A stretch of DNA of 64,000 nucleotides from Atlanticothrix silvestris CENA357. Lineage in GTDB: Bacteria; Cyanobacteriota; Cyanobacteriia; Cyanobacteriales; Nostocaceae. The notes beneath the pieces were generated by a model, which made no database searches, was not told the origin of the DNA, and saw only the letters and a list, made by a program, of their open reading frames with translations. This document shows, piece after piece, positions 19,726 to 27,423 of the stretch. The DNA lies in the NCBI RefSeq assembly GCF_016056295.1, contig NZ_JAECZB010000049.1, positions 1-64,000 on the forward strand, in the 5' to 3' direction. The translations under genes were made by a program, and so were the position numbers. Within the stretch, counting starts at the first letter, position 1. Every line of letters begins with the position of its first letter.

Positions 19726-21141
19726 ATGGTTATTAACAACCGCATTTTAGAGCAAAACAACTTCCCAATCAGACTGCTACTAGAAAAAGAGTTACAGCAT
19801 ACTAAGCCCATAATTGTTGATATGGAAGATGCAGTTTTTTGGGTAAAGCCAGATGCGCGGTTTCTCTACGCTAATGATGCAGCGTGTAATTTGGTGAGAT
19901 ATTCTCGTGAAGAATTACTCTCTATGACTATGCACGATATTAAACCAGACTTTTCGCCAGCAGTTTGGTCAAAGCATTGGAGAACTATTAAAGAGCAGGG
20001 CTACCTATATTTTGAATCTTTATATAGAACTAAAGAAGAGCAGACCCTCCCTGTAGAAATTACTATTATCTATTTGGAATACAACTCTAGCGAATATGGC
20101 TGTATCTTGATCCGCAACATCAGTCAACGCCAGCAGGCGTCTATGGTCTTACAAAAGGTTAATGAAGTATTAAATTGCAAAGTGCAACAGCTTGTAGCTG
20201 AATTAAGAAACGCTAATCAGCAATTATACCGCGAGAAAGTTTTGCGCCAGCAGATAGAGACAGCTTTAGAACAAGAAAAACTACTGACTGAACACAGAGC
20301 GCACTTTTTCTCTATGCTTTCTCATGAATTTCGCACTCCGTTAAATATCATCTCACTATCCGCTAGTTTACTGAAGCGTCATGTTCATCGGTGGACTGAA
20401 GAGAAAAAATTACAATACTTGCAACGCTTGGAAATAGCAGTTGAACAAATCAGCCAATTGATGGATGAAATTTTCCTCAACGGTAGAGCAGAAGCAGGAA
20501 AGCTCAAGTTTGAGCCAAAACCACTGAATCCGATCCAATTGTGCAGTGAGATATTGGCAGAAATGAATTTGAACCCAATCAACGCCACTTGCTTGATGCC
20601 GGGAAACCCTTTTGACATTTTCTCCTGGGAAGAATCACGCCAGTTGCTACTACACAGAGAATCTCCCTCTCCTAAGGGAGAAGTTTCGAGCAAAGGGAGC
20701 CTCTGCTCCCACAACTCTGGGCAATACAATAGCTTCCCAATACCTGCGTCACGGGAGACCTCTGAGTACAGAGTCACTTTAATTAGTCAAGGTGATTGTA
20801 CAGTCTGCGTAGATCCAAAATTGCTACAGCCTATTCTTAGGAATTTGCTCTCAAATGCAGTCAAGTATTCTCCAAACGGCAGCACGATTGATTTGTTAGT
20901 TTCTTGTTGGGATGAAAAAGTGATTTTTCAGATTAAGGATCGAGGAATTGGCATTTCTGTAGCAGATCAACAACGACTATTTAAGCCATTTCATCGCGGT
21001 ATGAATGTCGGCAATATCCCCGGTAATGGATTGGGATTAGCACTTGTCAAAAAGCTTGTAGACCTGCATGGTGGTCAAATTTCAGTTGCCAGCGAGGTTG
21101 GAGTAGGTACTACATTCACAATTGCCCTGCCGGCGCAGTGA
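19726..21141 (+). CDS. PAS sensor histidine kinase with a low-complexity insertion
   Basis: A soluble 471-residue kinase: one PAS domain (about 28-135, with FLYANDAACNLVRYSREELL), a coiled coil (about 135-190), HisKA with H200 in MLSHEFRTPLNII, and an ATPase domain with NLLSNAVKYSPNG, DRGIGIS and GNGLGLALV. Between the HisKA/ATPase junction and the first ATPase strand, residues about 290-345 form an unusual insertion (starting near MPGNPFDIFSW and containing SPSPKGEVSSKGSLCSHNSG). The DNA for it holds two short perfect hairpins, so it looks like an in-frame repeat insertion. The response regulator gene follows after 75 bases, so the two are probably a two-component pair. Confidence 0.92.
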   Translation: MVINNRILEQNNFPIRLLLEKELQHTKPIIVDMEDAVFWVKPDARFLYANDAACNLVRYSREELLSMTMHDIKPDFSPAVWSKHWRTIKEQGYLYFESLYRTKEEQTLPVEITIIYLEYNSSEYGCILIRNISQRQQASMVLQKVNEVLNCKVQQLVAELRNANQQLYREKVLRQQIETALEQEKLLTEHRAHFFSMLSHEFRTPLNIISLSASLLKRHVHRWTEEKKLQYLQRLEIAVEQISQLMDEIFLNGRAEAGKLKFEPKPLNPIQLCSEILAEMNLNPINATCLMPGNPFDIFSWEESRQLLLHRESPSPKGEVSSKGSLCSHNSGQYNSFPIPASRETSEYRVTLISQGDCTVCVDPKLLQPILRNLLSNAVKYSPNGSTIDLLVSCWDEKVIFQIKDRGIGISVADQQRLFKPFHRGMNVGNIPGNGLGLALVKKLVDLHGGQISVASEVGVGTTFTIALPAQ

Positions 21142-21216
21142 CATCTCTGTAACAGGACAGCCAGAAAGTCTATGAATATTCATAATTCACCTGACGCTTA
21201 ACATCAAGGGGACACT

Positions 21217-22008
21217 ATGACTAAAATTCTAGTGATTGAAGATGAGCCAGAAAGCCGAGATATATTTTTAGACAGTTTACAAGCAGAGGGGTTTGAAGCG
21301 ATCGCTGCAGAAAATGGTCTTGTTGGTATTCAGCAAGCACAAGAACACTTGCCTGATTTGGTGCTTTGCGACATTCTGATGCCAGAATTAGATGGTTATG
21401 ATGTCTTGACTACGTTGCGCCAAAACCCTTTAACGGCAATAATTCCCTTCATTTTTCTCAGCGCCAAATCTACTAAGACTGAGGTTCGTCAAGGGATGAA
21501 TTTGGGAGCTGACGACTATCTTACTAAGCCCTCAACAATAGAGGAATTATTGGAAGCGATCGCAACTCGACTAGAAAAACAAGCAACCATGCGCCAGTGC
21601 TATGTTGCTCAGTCTCCACCAGTCCCAGAACCCCAAAGTACTGACACAGGCACATCGACAGATACCCAATCACTCTTGCCTACTTGCCCTCAACTCAAAG
21701 AGGTTTTCGACTTTATCGAAGCCAACTATTCTCAATCGATTACTCTGTGTGATGTAGCCCAAGCAGTAGGTTACTCTCCAGCTTACTTAACCGACTTAGT
21801 GCGACGCCAGACAGGAAAACCAGTGAATCATTGGATTGTCGAGCGCCGGATGGCAGCAGTGCGTACCTTACTTTTAGAAACCGACCAATCTGTAAATCAG
21901 ATTGCTGAGGCTGTGGGTTATCAGAATGAGGGGCATTTCTACCGCCAGTTTCGCCAATATCATAGGACTACCCCCCAAGTTTGGCGGAAGGCCCAGCGCA
22001 TCCAGTAG
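21217..22008 (+). CDS. Response regulator with AraC-type DNA-binding domain
   Basis: A 263-residue regulator. The receiver (about 1-125) has the DE acidic pair in VIEDEPES, acceptor D52 in LVLCDILMPELDG, and LTKPS. A Pro/Thr-rich linker of about 30 residues leads to an AraC/XylS helix-turn-helix domain (about 160-260) with ITLCDVAQAVGYSPAYLTDL and the second helix-turn-helix signature VNQIAEAVGYQNEGHFYRQF. It should act as a transcription factor phosphorylated by the PAS kinase just upstream. Its targets are not visible. Confidence 0.95.
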   Translation: MTKILVIEDEPESRDIFLDSLQAEGFEAIAAENGLVGIQQAQEHLPDLVLCDILMPELDGYDVLTTLRQNPLTAIIPFIFLSAKSTKTEVRQGMNLGADDYLTKPSTIEELLEAIATRLEKQATMRQCYVAQSPPVPEPQSTDTGTSTDTQSLLPTCPQLKEVFDFIEANYSQSITLCDVAQAVGYSPAYLTDLVRRQTGKPVNHWIVERRMAAVRTLLLETDQSVNQIAEAVGYQNEGHFYRQFRQYHRTTPQVWRKAQRIQ

Positions 22009-22069
22009 TTAATCCAAGTTGCTAGTTACTCTGATGGGCGATCGCTTTGGGACAGTTAAGCAATAAAAT

Positions 22070-22096
22070 GCCCTCCAAGAAGAAAATTAGGAGGGC
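22070..22096 (+). terminator. Hairpin between regulator gene and IS remnant
   Basis: GCCCTCC and GGAGGGC form a perfect 7-bp stem around a 13-base A-rich loop. It lies 62 bases after the response regulator stop. The T-run is poor, and since the hairpin ends three bases before the IS-like reading frame it may belong to the insertion sequence. Confidence 0.45.
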
Positions 22097-22099
22097 TAT

Positions 22100-22189
22100 A
22101 TGTTAAACGAAATAATTGCCATATATGCTATTACAGACGATTTGTTAAAGGCGATTGGGCATCAGTCGATAACCCGCAACTTGGGTTAG
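22100..22189 (+). pseudogene. N-terminal remnant of a transposase (IS982-like)
   Basis: A 29-codon frame begins MLNEIIAIYAITDDLLKAIG, which I recognise as the typical start of IS982-family transposases (a family of about 290 residues). A stop codon follows after RNLG and no DDE core or further conserved part is present downstream, so only the first tenth is left. Confidence 0.5.
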
Positions 22190-22236
22190 TTAAAAGCTGA
22201 ACTAGCGTCTCAGTAATCGTAAAACCCTTTTGCTGC

Positions 22237-23550
22237 TCAAACTAAAGGCTTTGAAGTCTCACCTCTGACTGAGCTTAACCATAATCTTGAACTTCTGCTA
22301 AGGGGTTTCAGGCGCAAACCAACAATTAGAACACCAACACCTAGCAAGCCTAAAGTTGCAGAAGGTTCGGGGACTGGTTTGGGTTCCACACCCAGTGCTA
22401 CAATAGCCTCGTCTGCCTGGATCAGTCCGAAGCCAAGTCTGGAGTCAAAGCCTAACGAAGGGCTGTCAGCCGTATCTCTTAGAGCATTATAGATTTCAGT
22501 AGGTGTTGCGCTTGGATCGCCCTCTAGTAAAAGTGCTGCAACTGCGGCTGTGAAAGGAGCCGATGCCGAGGTACCTAAGAAAGTGTAAAAGTCGGGGTTG
22601 GCATCAAGAGGAGAACCTCCACCTAAGTCAAAGGAAATTGCTAGCCCATCCGGAGCCACAACATCCGGCTTTAAAGAACCTGGGTTGCCTTCCGAAGAGA
22701 ATGGTTCTAGCTGCCCCTGCTTTACAACAACATCGAATGTTTTGCTTGAGTAGGATTCCGCGTTCCCGTAGTACACTGCTCCAACGGTCAGTGCATTTGG
22801 GTTATTTGGATGCCCGTATATTGGAATACCAGGCACTTGGCTATTGGGGGGAAGATAATTATTATCAGCACTAGTGAAATAAGAAATCCCCTGGTTAACT
22901 ACCGCGTTAATCGCCTGGTTAATTGGGCCGTCCGGAGGCTCCAAATCTAGTAGATTTAAAGGTGTATCAGGAGGAGCGATCGGAGGGTAAAAATAGCCCC
23001 AATCATCTACAATTATGTCTGCCCCGGCAGCCGCTAGAGCCTGAATGCCTTGACCGAAGGTATCCGTGGTGTTCAAGCTTGTGTGAAACGCTAAGTTAGC
23101 TCCTGGAGCCACAGCATGAATGATCTGCAATAAAGCGCGACCCTCATCCGTGGTACCAGGTTTAGCATAGTCCTTTAGCACGTTAACATTAGATGGTAAG
23201 TAGCCATCGGCTATATTGGTGGCATAAGTATCCTGATTGTTAGAGGCATCGAAGGTCTTTGCTGTGGCGAAGCTATCTGATAGTACGCCGATGGTGATTC
23301 CAGTGCCATCTAGACCGTAGCGATCGCGCAAAACATCAACCCCTGTAGCTTGGGCTGCTGCTTCAATTGGTAGGGTGAAGGTAGCCGCCTGAACCTTGGC
23401 AACAAAGCTCCCAAGTGCAGCAGTTGTCACAATCATCCCTGACGTAACGATTGTTTGGAGGAGTTTCAAATCTTTCGGAAAGGTTTGTACGATCTGTCTA
23501 AAATTGCTAAACTTTCCTGATCTGAAGGTAATATTTTTGTTTAGATTCAT
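22237..23550 (-). CDS. Secreted subtilisin/sedolisin-like serine peptidase with PEP-CTERM-type C-terminus
   Basis: A 437-residue exported peptidase-like protein. A hydrophobic stretch (about 33-55) ending in FVAKVQA is the likely signal peptide. The catalytic fold spans about 65-385: D92 in GVLSDSF, the Ser motif GTSASAPF with S328, and AAVAALLLEGDPSATPTEIYNAL after it. The usual HGT motif of subtilisins is missing. In its place is DEGRALLQIIHAVAPGA with E136, and D183 in VDDWG, the residues expected in sedolisin-like (S53-like) enzymes. The C-terminus has VPEPSATLGLLGVGVLIVGL plus basic residues, a PEP-CTERM-type sorting signal. It lies 130 bases upstream of, and on the same strand as, nothing else; its position beside the Nif11 precursor suggests but does not prove a joint role. 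Confidence 0.82.
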   Translation of the reverse strand: MNLNKNITFRSGKFSNFRQIVQTFPKDLKLLQTIVTSGMIVTTAALGSFVAKVQAATFTLPIEAAAQATGVDVLRDRYGLDGTGITIGVLSDSFATAKTFDASNNQDTYATNIADGYLPSNVNVLKDYAKPGTTDEGRALLQIIHAVAPGANLAFHTSLNTTDTFGQGIQALAAAGADIIVDDWGYFYPPIAPPDTPLNLLDLEPPDGPINQAINAVVNQGISYFTSADNNYLPPNSQVPGIPIYGHPNNPNALTVGAVYYGNAESYSSKTFDVVVKQGQLEPFSSEGNPGSLKPDVVAPDGLAISFDLGGGSPLDANPDFYTFLGTSASAPFTAAVAALLLEGDPSATPTEIYNALRDTADSPSLGFDSRLGFGLIQADEAIVALGVEPKPVPEPSATLGLLGVGVLIVGLRLKPLSRSSRLWLSSVRGETSKPLV

Positions 23551-23681
23551 TGAGAGAAACTTTTACTTCCAAAAGTTACGTTGAGAGTAAAGAGCAGCTA
23601 AACAAGTATACTTAGCTGCTCTTTAGCTTTGGTTATTATTTAGAATTTACCAGAGTAGAACTATTATCTGGGCTGATGGAG

Positions 23682-24098
23682 CTATGCTGGACCAACAGCC
23701 CCACCAACAGCCCCACCAACAGCCCCACCAACAGCACCTGTAACTGGATCATCCCCAGTGATCGCTCCGTTTATTGCCCCACCAACAGCCCCGCCAATAC
23801 CAGTTGCGGCACCAGTTACAATCGCACCAGGAGGTCCTCCTACTATTCCTCCTAGTATTCCTCCTGTTATTCCTCCAGAGACTGCTTCTAGTTCAGCCTC
23901 ACTTAGACTGCTACCAATAGCTGCTGCTTCAGTAATTTGATTCAGTAACTGCTGAGATTCTTCTGGAGTGAAATCATATCCTGCCGCTCTTATAGCTACA
24001 GCACGTTCCTCATCAGTTTTAGGGCTTTGAAGTTGGCTTCGGAAATTATCATCCGTAATGATCGCATTAAAAAACGCCTTGGCATCTTGAATAGACAT
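23682..24098 (-). CDS. Nif11-type leader bacteriocin precursor with glycine-zipper-like core
   Basis: A 138-residue precursor peptide. ATG at 24098 follows AAGGAGAAAGAT, a strong RBS, although the frame opens earlier. Residues 1-76 are a Nif11-like leader: MSIQDAKAFFNAIITDD, then TDEERAVAIRAAGYDFTPEE, ending in LSEAELEAVSGG, a double-glycine cleavage site. The 62-residue core consists almost only of Gly, Ala, Val, Ile and Thr with GGAVGG and GxxxG repeats and one GDDP, and has no Cys. This suggests a membrane-active glycine-zipper peptide rather than a lanthipeptide. Export and cleavage by the C39 ABC transporter at 31427 are inferred from leader type and location. A 12-base tandem repeat encodes the end of the core. 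Confidence 0.88.
   Translation of the reverse strand: MSIQDAKAFFNAIITDDNFRSQLQSPKTDEERAVAIRAAGYDFTPEESQQLLNQITEAAAIGSSLSEAELEAVSGGITGGILGGIVGGPPGAIVTGAATGIGGAVGGAINGAITGDDPVTGAVGGAVGGAVGGAVGPA
23692..23739. repeat. 12-base tandem repeat inside the bacteriocin core gene
   Basis: CCAACAGCCCCA occurs three times exactly (23692-23727) and a fourth time with changes. On the minus strand each copy encodes Gly-Gly-Ala-Val (in rotating register), so copy number change would lengthen or shorten the core in frame. Confidence 0.9.
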
Positions 24099-24537
24099 AT
24101 CTTTCTCCTTCAGTAAATAACATTCAGTTTGGTTACAGATTGAGCTATTAACTCTAAGTTGCATTTTGATCACTGTTCGTGATTTTCAGCAAACTTTGCT
24201 CAGACATTTCATCCTTTTATGCTTTAGCAATCAAGTTAGAAATGCTGAACTTGTAAAAAGACTAACTGAGTTTTGAAGGTAATTACCATACACTATCTTT
24301 TGATGGAACTAATATTTTTTTTTGATATCAAGGTAAAAATAAATGTTAGTTTTACACAAATATTGTGCATTATATTTAGCTTCTGGATATCCTAATTTAT
24401 TAGATGTCAATCTAAACCTTCAGTTCGTTTAAATAAAAAAGTTGATAAATTCAATGAAACTAAAAATGATTAATTAACTTTAGTCACCGATAGTATTTCG
24501 ATGAAGTACACTAAAAAATTCCAAGGGAAAATATACC
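24099..24537. other. AT-rich divergent promoter region between the two precursor genes
   Basis: About 440 AT-rich bases between the divergent intact and broken precursor genes. No reading frame of note and no strong hairpin. It should contain the promoters for both directions. Confidence 0.4.
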
Positions 24538-24744
24538 ATGATAAAGAATCCAATTAATCCTAAAAATAAAATTGATTCCCAACAGCAATATAATGAGTTA
24601 TCTGATGAAGAGCTTATTTGGTTTCCGGTGGTATAGAATTAGGCAAAGTAGTAGACAGTCGCTAAGGACTTTGTTACTGACGTTTACAAAGAGGGCAAAG
24701 ACTTAGTTTCTGATATTGGGGAAAACCTTGATAGACATTTCTAA
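24538..24744 (+). pseudogene. Second double-glycine precursor peptide, broken by two frameshifts
   Basis: The frame starts MIKNPINPKNKIDSQQ and reaches NELSDEELI, then stops. Moving one base back near 24617 gives LVSGGIELGKVVD, the expected double-glycine site after an ELSDEEL leader end. Moving one base forward near 24657 gives VAKDFVTDVYKEGKD, LVSDIGENLDRHF and a stop at 24744. So a net one-base loss is followed 40 bases later by a one-base gain. Restored, it would be a peptide of about 68 residues with a 40-residue amphipathic core. Both shifts could be real decay or a sequencing problem. It was too short and too broken to be seen as one reading frame. Confidence 0.6.
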
Positions 24745-24985
24745 AGTAATTCAATTAAATGTCTTAAAACTCAATATCTGAATATTTAAAGACCTGACTG
24801 TCAAATAAAGCAAAATAACTTTCAGGCATCTTGATTTTGAGGAATTTTTTTACCAAACTAAAGTTGAGTTAATGGTAATTGGTAATTCAAACTTCTCTTC
24901 TATTGAATGTAGCGATTCGCATCCAGTGGTCAGATCACTGGCAGGATGAACCCAAATCTACTTACGCCCTAGCAAGAGGTGTAAT

Positions 24986-26554
24986 ATGAGCAAAACAACA
25001 AGTAATTCTCCTGCTTCAGAGAAAGAATCACTTCCTAACCAAGGAATCGACAATGTTTCGGATGCTCGGTTTCCTATCCTACCGCGTTCTGGTTGGCAAA
25101 ATCGGCGAGCCTTTTTAAAGGTTCTTGTTAAGGCGAAGCAGTCCCTGTTTAACCCCTCTGCCTGGTCTATCAGAACGAAACTCTCGGTAGCACTGCTTGC
25201 AGTTGCCCTCATACCGATGAGCTTCACCACCTATCACAACCTCCAAGAGAGCCTCAAGAGTGCAGAGGACAGCGAATACCGCAAACTGGAACTTTTAGCC
25301 ACCAGTAACGCTAGTCGCCTCGACCAGCTAATTATCGATATCCAGCGCGTTGCCGTCCAAGTCAGCACTGATAAGGATGTAGTGGGTTTTCTGGCTGCTA
25401 CTAATCCTCAGAAGCAAACAGCCTTCCGCTCCTCAATGCAACGAACGTTAGATAACGTCTTTCGCTCTAATCCCGACTATGATGTTGTCTACATCATAGA
25501 TACAAAGGGGCGCTGCCTTGCTGCCACCGACCCTACATTCATTGCTCAAAACTACGCTTTCCGTGAATATTTCCGCTTTAGCATTCAGGGACGCCCTTAC
25601 GTTTCCAGCGTTATAGTTGGTACAACGAGTGGACGACCGGGCATCTATTTCTCCAATCCTGTACGGTCTGAGGGCGGCAAGATTGTCGGTGTAGCGGTCT
25701 TAAAAATCAAGGGGGAAGATATCTGGGCGATTGTAAATGCGTTGCAGGCTGGCTCTCAAAGTTATGCCTTCTTGGTTGACGAGCGTGGAGTCATTATCAG
25801 CCATCCTGATAAATCGCTGCTTTATCATAGCCTAGTCCCCTTGCCAGCTAACAAACAACAGCAGAGCGAAACCGATAGGCTTTATGGTGTCGATCAAATC
25901 AAAAGCTTGGACGTTCCAGAGTTAGCATCTGCGATCGTCCAAGCTAAAGAGATAAGTCACACCAGCTATTATTCCCCAATTGAGCAGACACGCCAAATGA
26001 TCGGCTTTGCCCCCTTACAAGAGCAACCTTGGGTGTTAGGGGTGAACAAAGCCCACGCACAGTTTGATGCTCCCTTAAATGAACTCATTTGGCAGAACAG
26101 CTACAGCTTACTGGTAATAGGAGCGATCGCAGCAATTATCGCCTTGATCTTAGCGCAAAGTATTGCCAAACCGATTCGTGTGCTAACAAAAGCAGCACAA
26201 TCACTGGTAGAGCAGGATGATTTTAATACTCATCAGTTAGCTAAAGTGTCTGACGCGAATGATGATATTGGTCAACTGGTACGTGTTTTCCTGCAAATGG
26301 CCCAAGAGGTGAAGGCGCGAGAGCAAAAGCTCAAACAGCAAGTGATGGAATTAAACGTTGAAATTGACGAAGCGAAAAAGGCGCGTCAGGTAGCTGAAAT
26401 CACACACACAGATTATTTCCAGGAACTGCAACAAAAAGCGCAAAAAATCAAGGAGCGAATGCCCAAAAATGATGAAACAGAAACCGATTACTTCCAACAG
26501 TTACACCAAAAAGCACAAAATCTTAAAGGTCGCGTTGTAAAAGTAGCTGATTGA
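24986..26554 (+). CDS. Cache-HAMP membrane sensor protein without catalytic output
   Basis: A 522-residue inner-membrane protein. A cytoplasmic start of about 60 residues leads to TM1 (about 65-85, LSVALLAVALIPMSFTTYH), an extracytoplasmic double Cache domain (about 90-360, with YDVVYIIDTKGRCLAATD and QSYAFLVDERGVIISHP), TM2 (about 372-393) and a HAMP domain. After HAMP there is only a coiled coil with two copies of TDYFQxLxQKAQxxKxR near the end, and no kinase, cyclase or chemotaxis output. It probably passes a signal by contact with a partner. ATG at 24986 follows AAGAGGTG. The ParA-like gene follows after 57 bases, so this starts the export operon. Confidence 0.85.
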   Translation: MSKTTSNSPASEKESLPNQGIDNVSDARFPILPRSGWQNRRAFLKVLVKAKQSLFNPSAWSIRTKLSVALLAVALIPMSFTTYHNLQESLKSAEDSEYRKLELLATSNASRLDQLIIDIQRVAVQVSTDKDVVGFLAATNPQKQTAFRSSMQRTLDNVFRSNPDYDVVYIIDTKGRCLAATDPTFIAQNYAFREYFRFSIQGRPYVSSVIVGTTSGRPGIYFSNPVRSEGGKIVGVAVLKIKGEDIWAIVNALQAGSQSYAFLVDERGVIISHPDKSLLYHSLVPLPANKQQQSETDRLYGVDQIKSLDVPELASAIVQAKEISHTSYYSPIEQTRQMIGFAPLQEQPWVLGVNKAHAQFDAPLNELIWQNSYSLLVIGAIAAIIALILAQSIAKPIRVLTKAAQSLVEQDDFNTHQLAKVSDANDDIGQLVRVFLQMAQEVKAREQKLKQQVMELNVEIDEAKKARQVAEITHTDYFQELQQKAQKIKERMPKNDETETDYFQQLHQKAQNLKGRVVKVAD

Positions 26555-26610
26555 AAAAATCCGCAGCTAGCAACTATATCGAGGTTTTCACATAACTGGG
26601 GTATGACATT

Positions 26611-27423
26611 ATGTCCAAAATTGTGTCTATTCACTCGTTTCGTGGTGGTACAGGCAAATCAAATTTAACTGCAAACTTAGCCGCTACTATTGCGCGTCAA
26701 GGAAAACGTGTAGGTATTATTGACACCGATATTCAATCACCAGGGATTCATATTATTTTTGGTCTAGACGAGGAAAAGATGAATCGCTCCCTCAATGATT
26801 ACTTGTGGGGACGATGCGTGATTCAAGATGCTGCCTACGATGTCAGTCATACTTTAAACCTGGAAGGGGAGACATCTAGAGCAAATGGCAGCCTCTACCT
26901 GATTCCTTCCAGTATTAAGGCAGGGGAAATTTCCCGTATCTTGCGCGAGGGTTATGACGTAGGCAAACTCAACGATGGCTTTGAGGATCTAATCCGCTAT
27001 CTCAACCTGGACTATTTGTTGATTGATACTCACCCTGGTTTGAATGAAGAAACCTTACTAGCGATCGCTATTTCTGATATCTTAGTCGTCATCCTACGTC
27101 CAGACCGCCAAGACTTCCAGGGTACTGCGGTAACGGTGGAAGTGGCGAAAAAATTAAAGGTGGACAAAATGCTCCTGGTAATTAATAAGGTGCTACCAGC
27201 AATGGATTTCAACGCTCTCCGACAACAAATGGAGACAATCTACAACACTCCAGTGGCTGGTATTGTACCTCTTTGTGAAGAGATAATTCAGCTAGCCAGC
27301 AGTGGTTTGTTTTGCCTGCGTTACGCTGACCATCCTTTTAGCCGGACGGTGCAAGAAATTGCTCGGCAGATTGAGGAGCGAGTTGAGTTAAAGAAGGTAT
27401 TGGTGGGAGGCGATCGCTTTTGA
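26611..27423 (+). CDS. ParA/MinD-like ATPase
   Basis: A 270-residue SIMIBI-class ATPase of the ParA/MinD group. The P-loop reads FRGGTGKSNLTANLAATIA (Lys16 in GKS), followed by a switch with IIDTDIQSPG and by LLIDTHPGLN as the Walker B region. The signature lysine of the deviant Walker A motif (KGGxGK), which reaches into the partner subunit in dimers, is replaced by Arg11. No C-terminal amphipathic membrane helix like that of MinD is obvious. The last bases overlap the start of the next gene (TTGA), so the two are translationally coupled. A role in positioning or assembling the exporter is inference. Confidence 0.87.
   Translation: MSKIVSIHSFRGGTGKSNLTANLAATIARQGKRVGIIDTDIQSPGIHIIFGLDEEKMNRSLNDYLWGRCVIQDAAYDVSHTLNLEGETSRANGSLYLIPSSIKAGEISRILREGYDVGKLNDGFEDLIRYLNLDYLLIDTHPGLNEETLLAIAISDILVVILRPDRQDFQGTAVTVEVAKKLKVDKMLLVINKVLPAMDFNALRQQMETIYNTPVAGIVPLCEEIIQLASSGLFCLRYADHPFSRTVQEIARQIEERVELKKVLVGGDRF

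Noticed and set aside
24958-25230. Minus-strand frame opposite the start of the Cache-HAMP gene
   Set aside because: It is a shadow of a clearly coding plus-strand gene that has an RBS and a recognisable domain.
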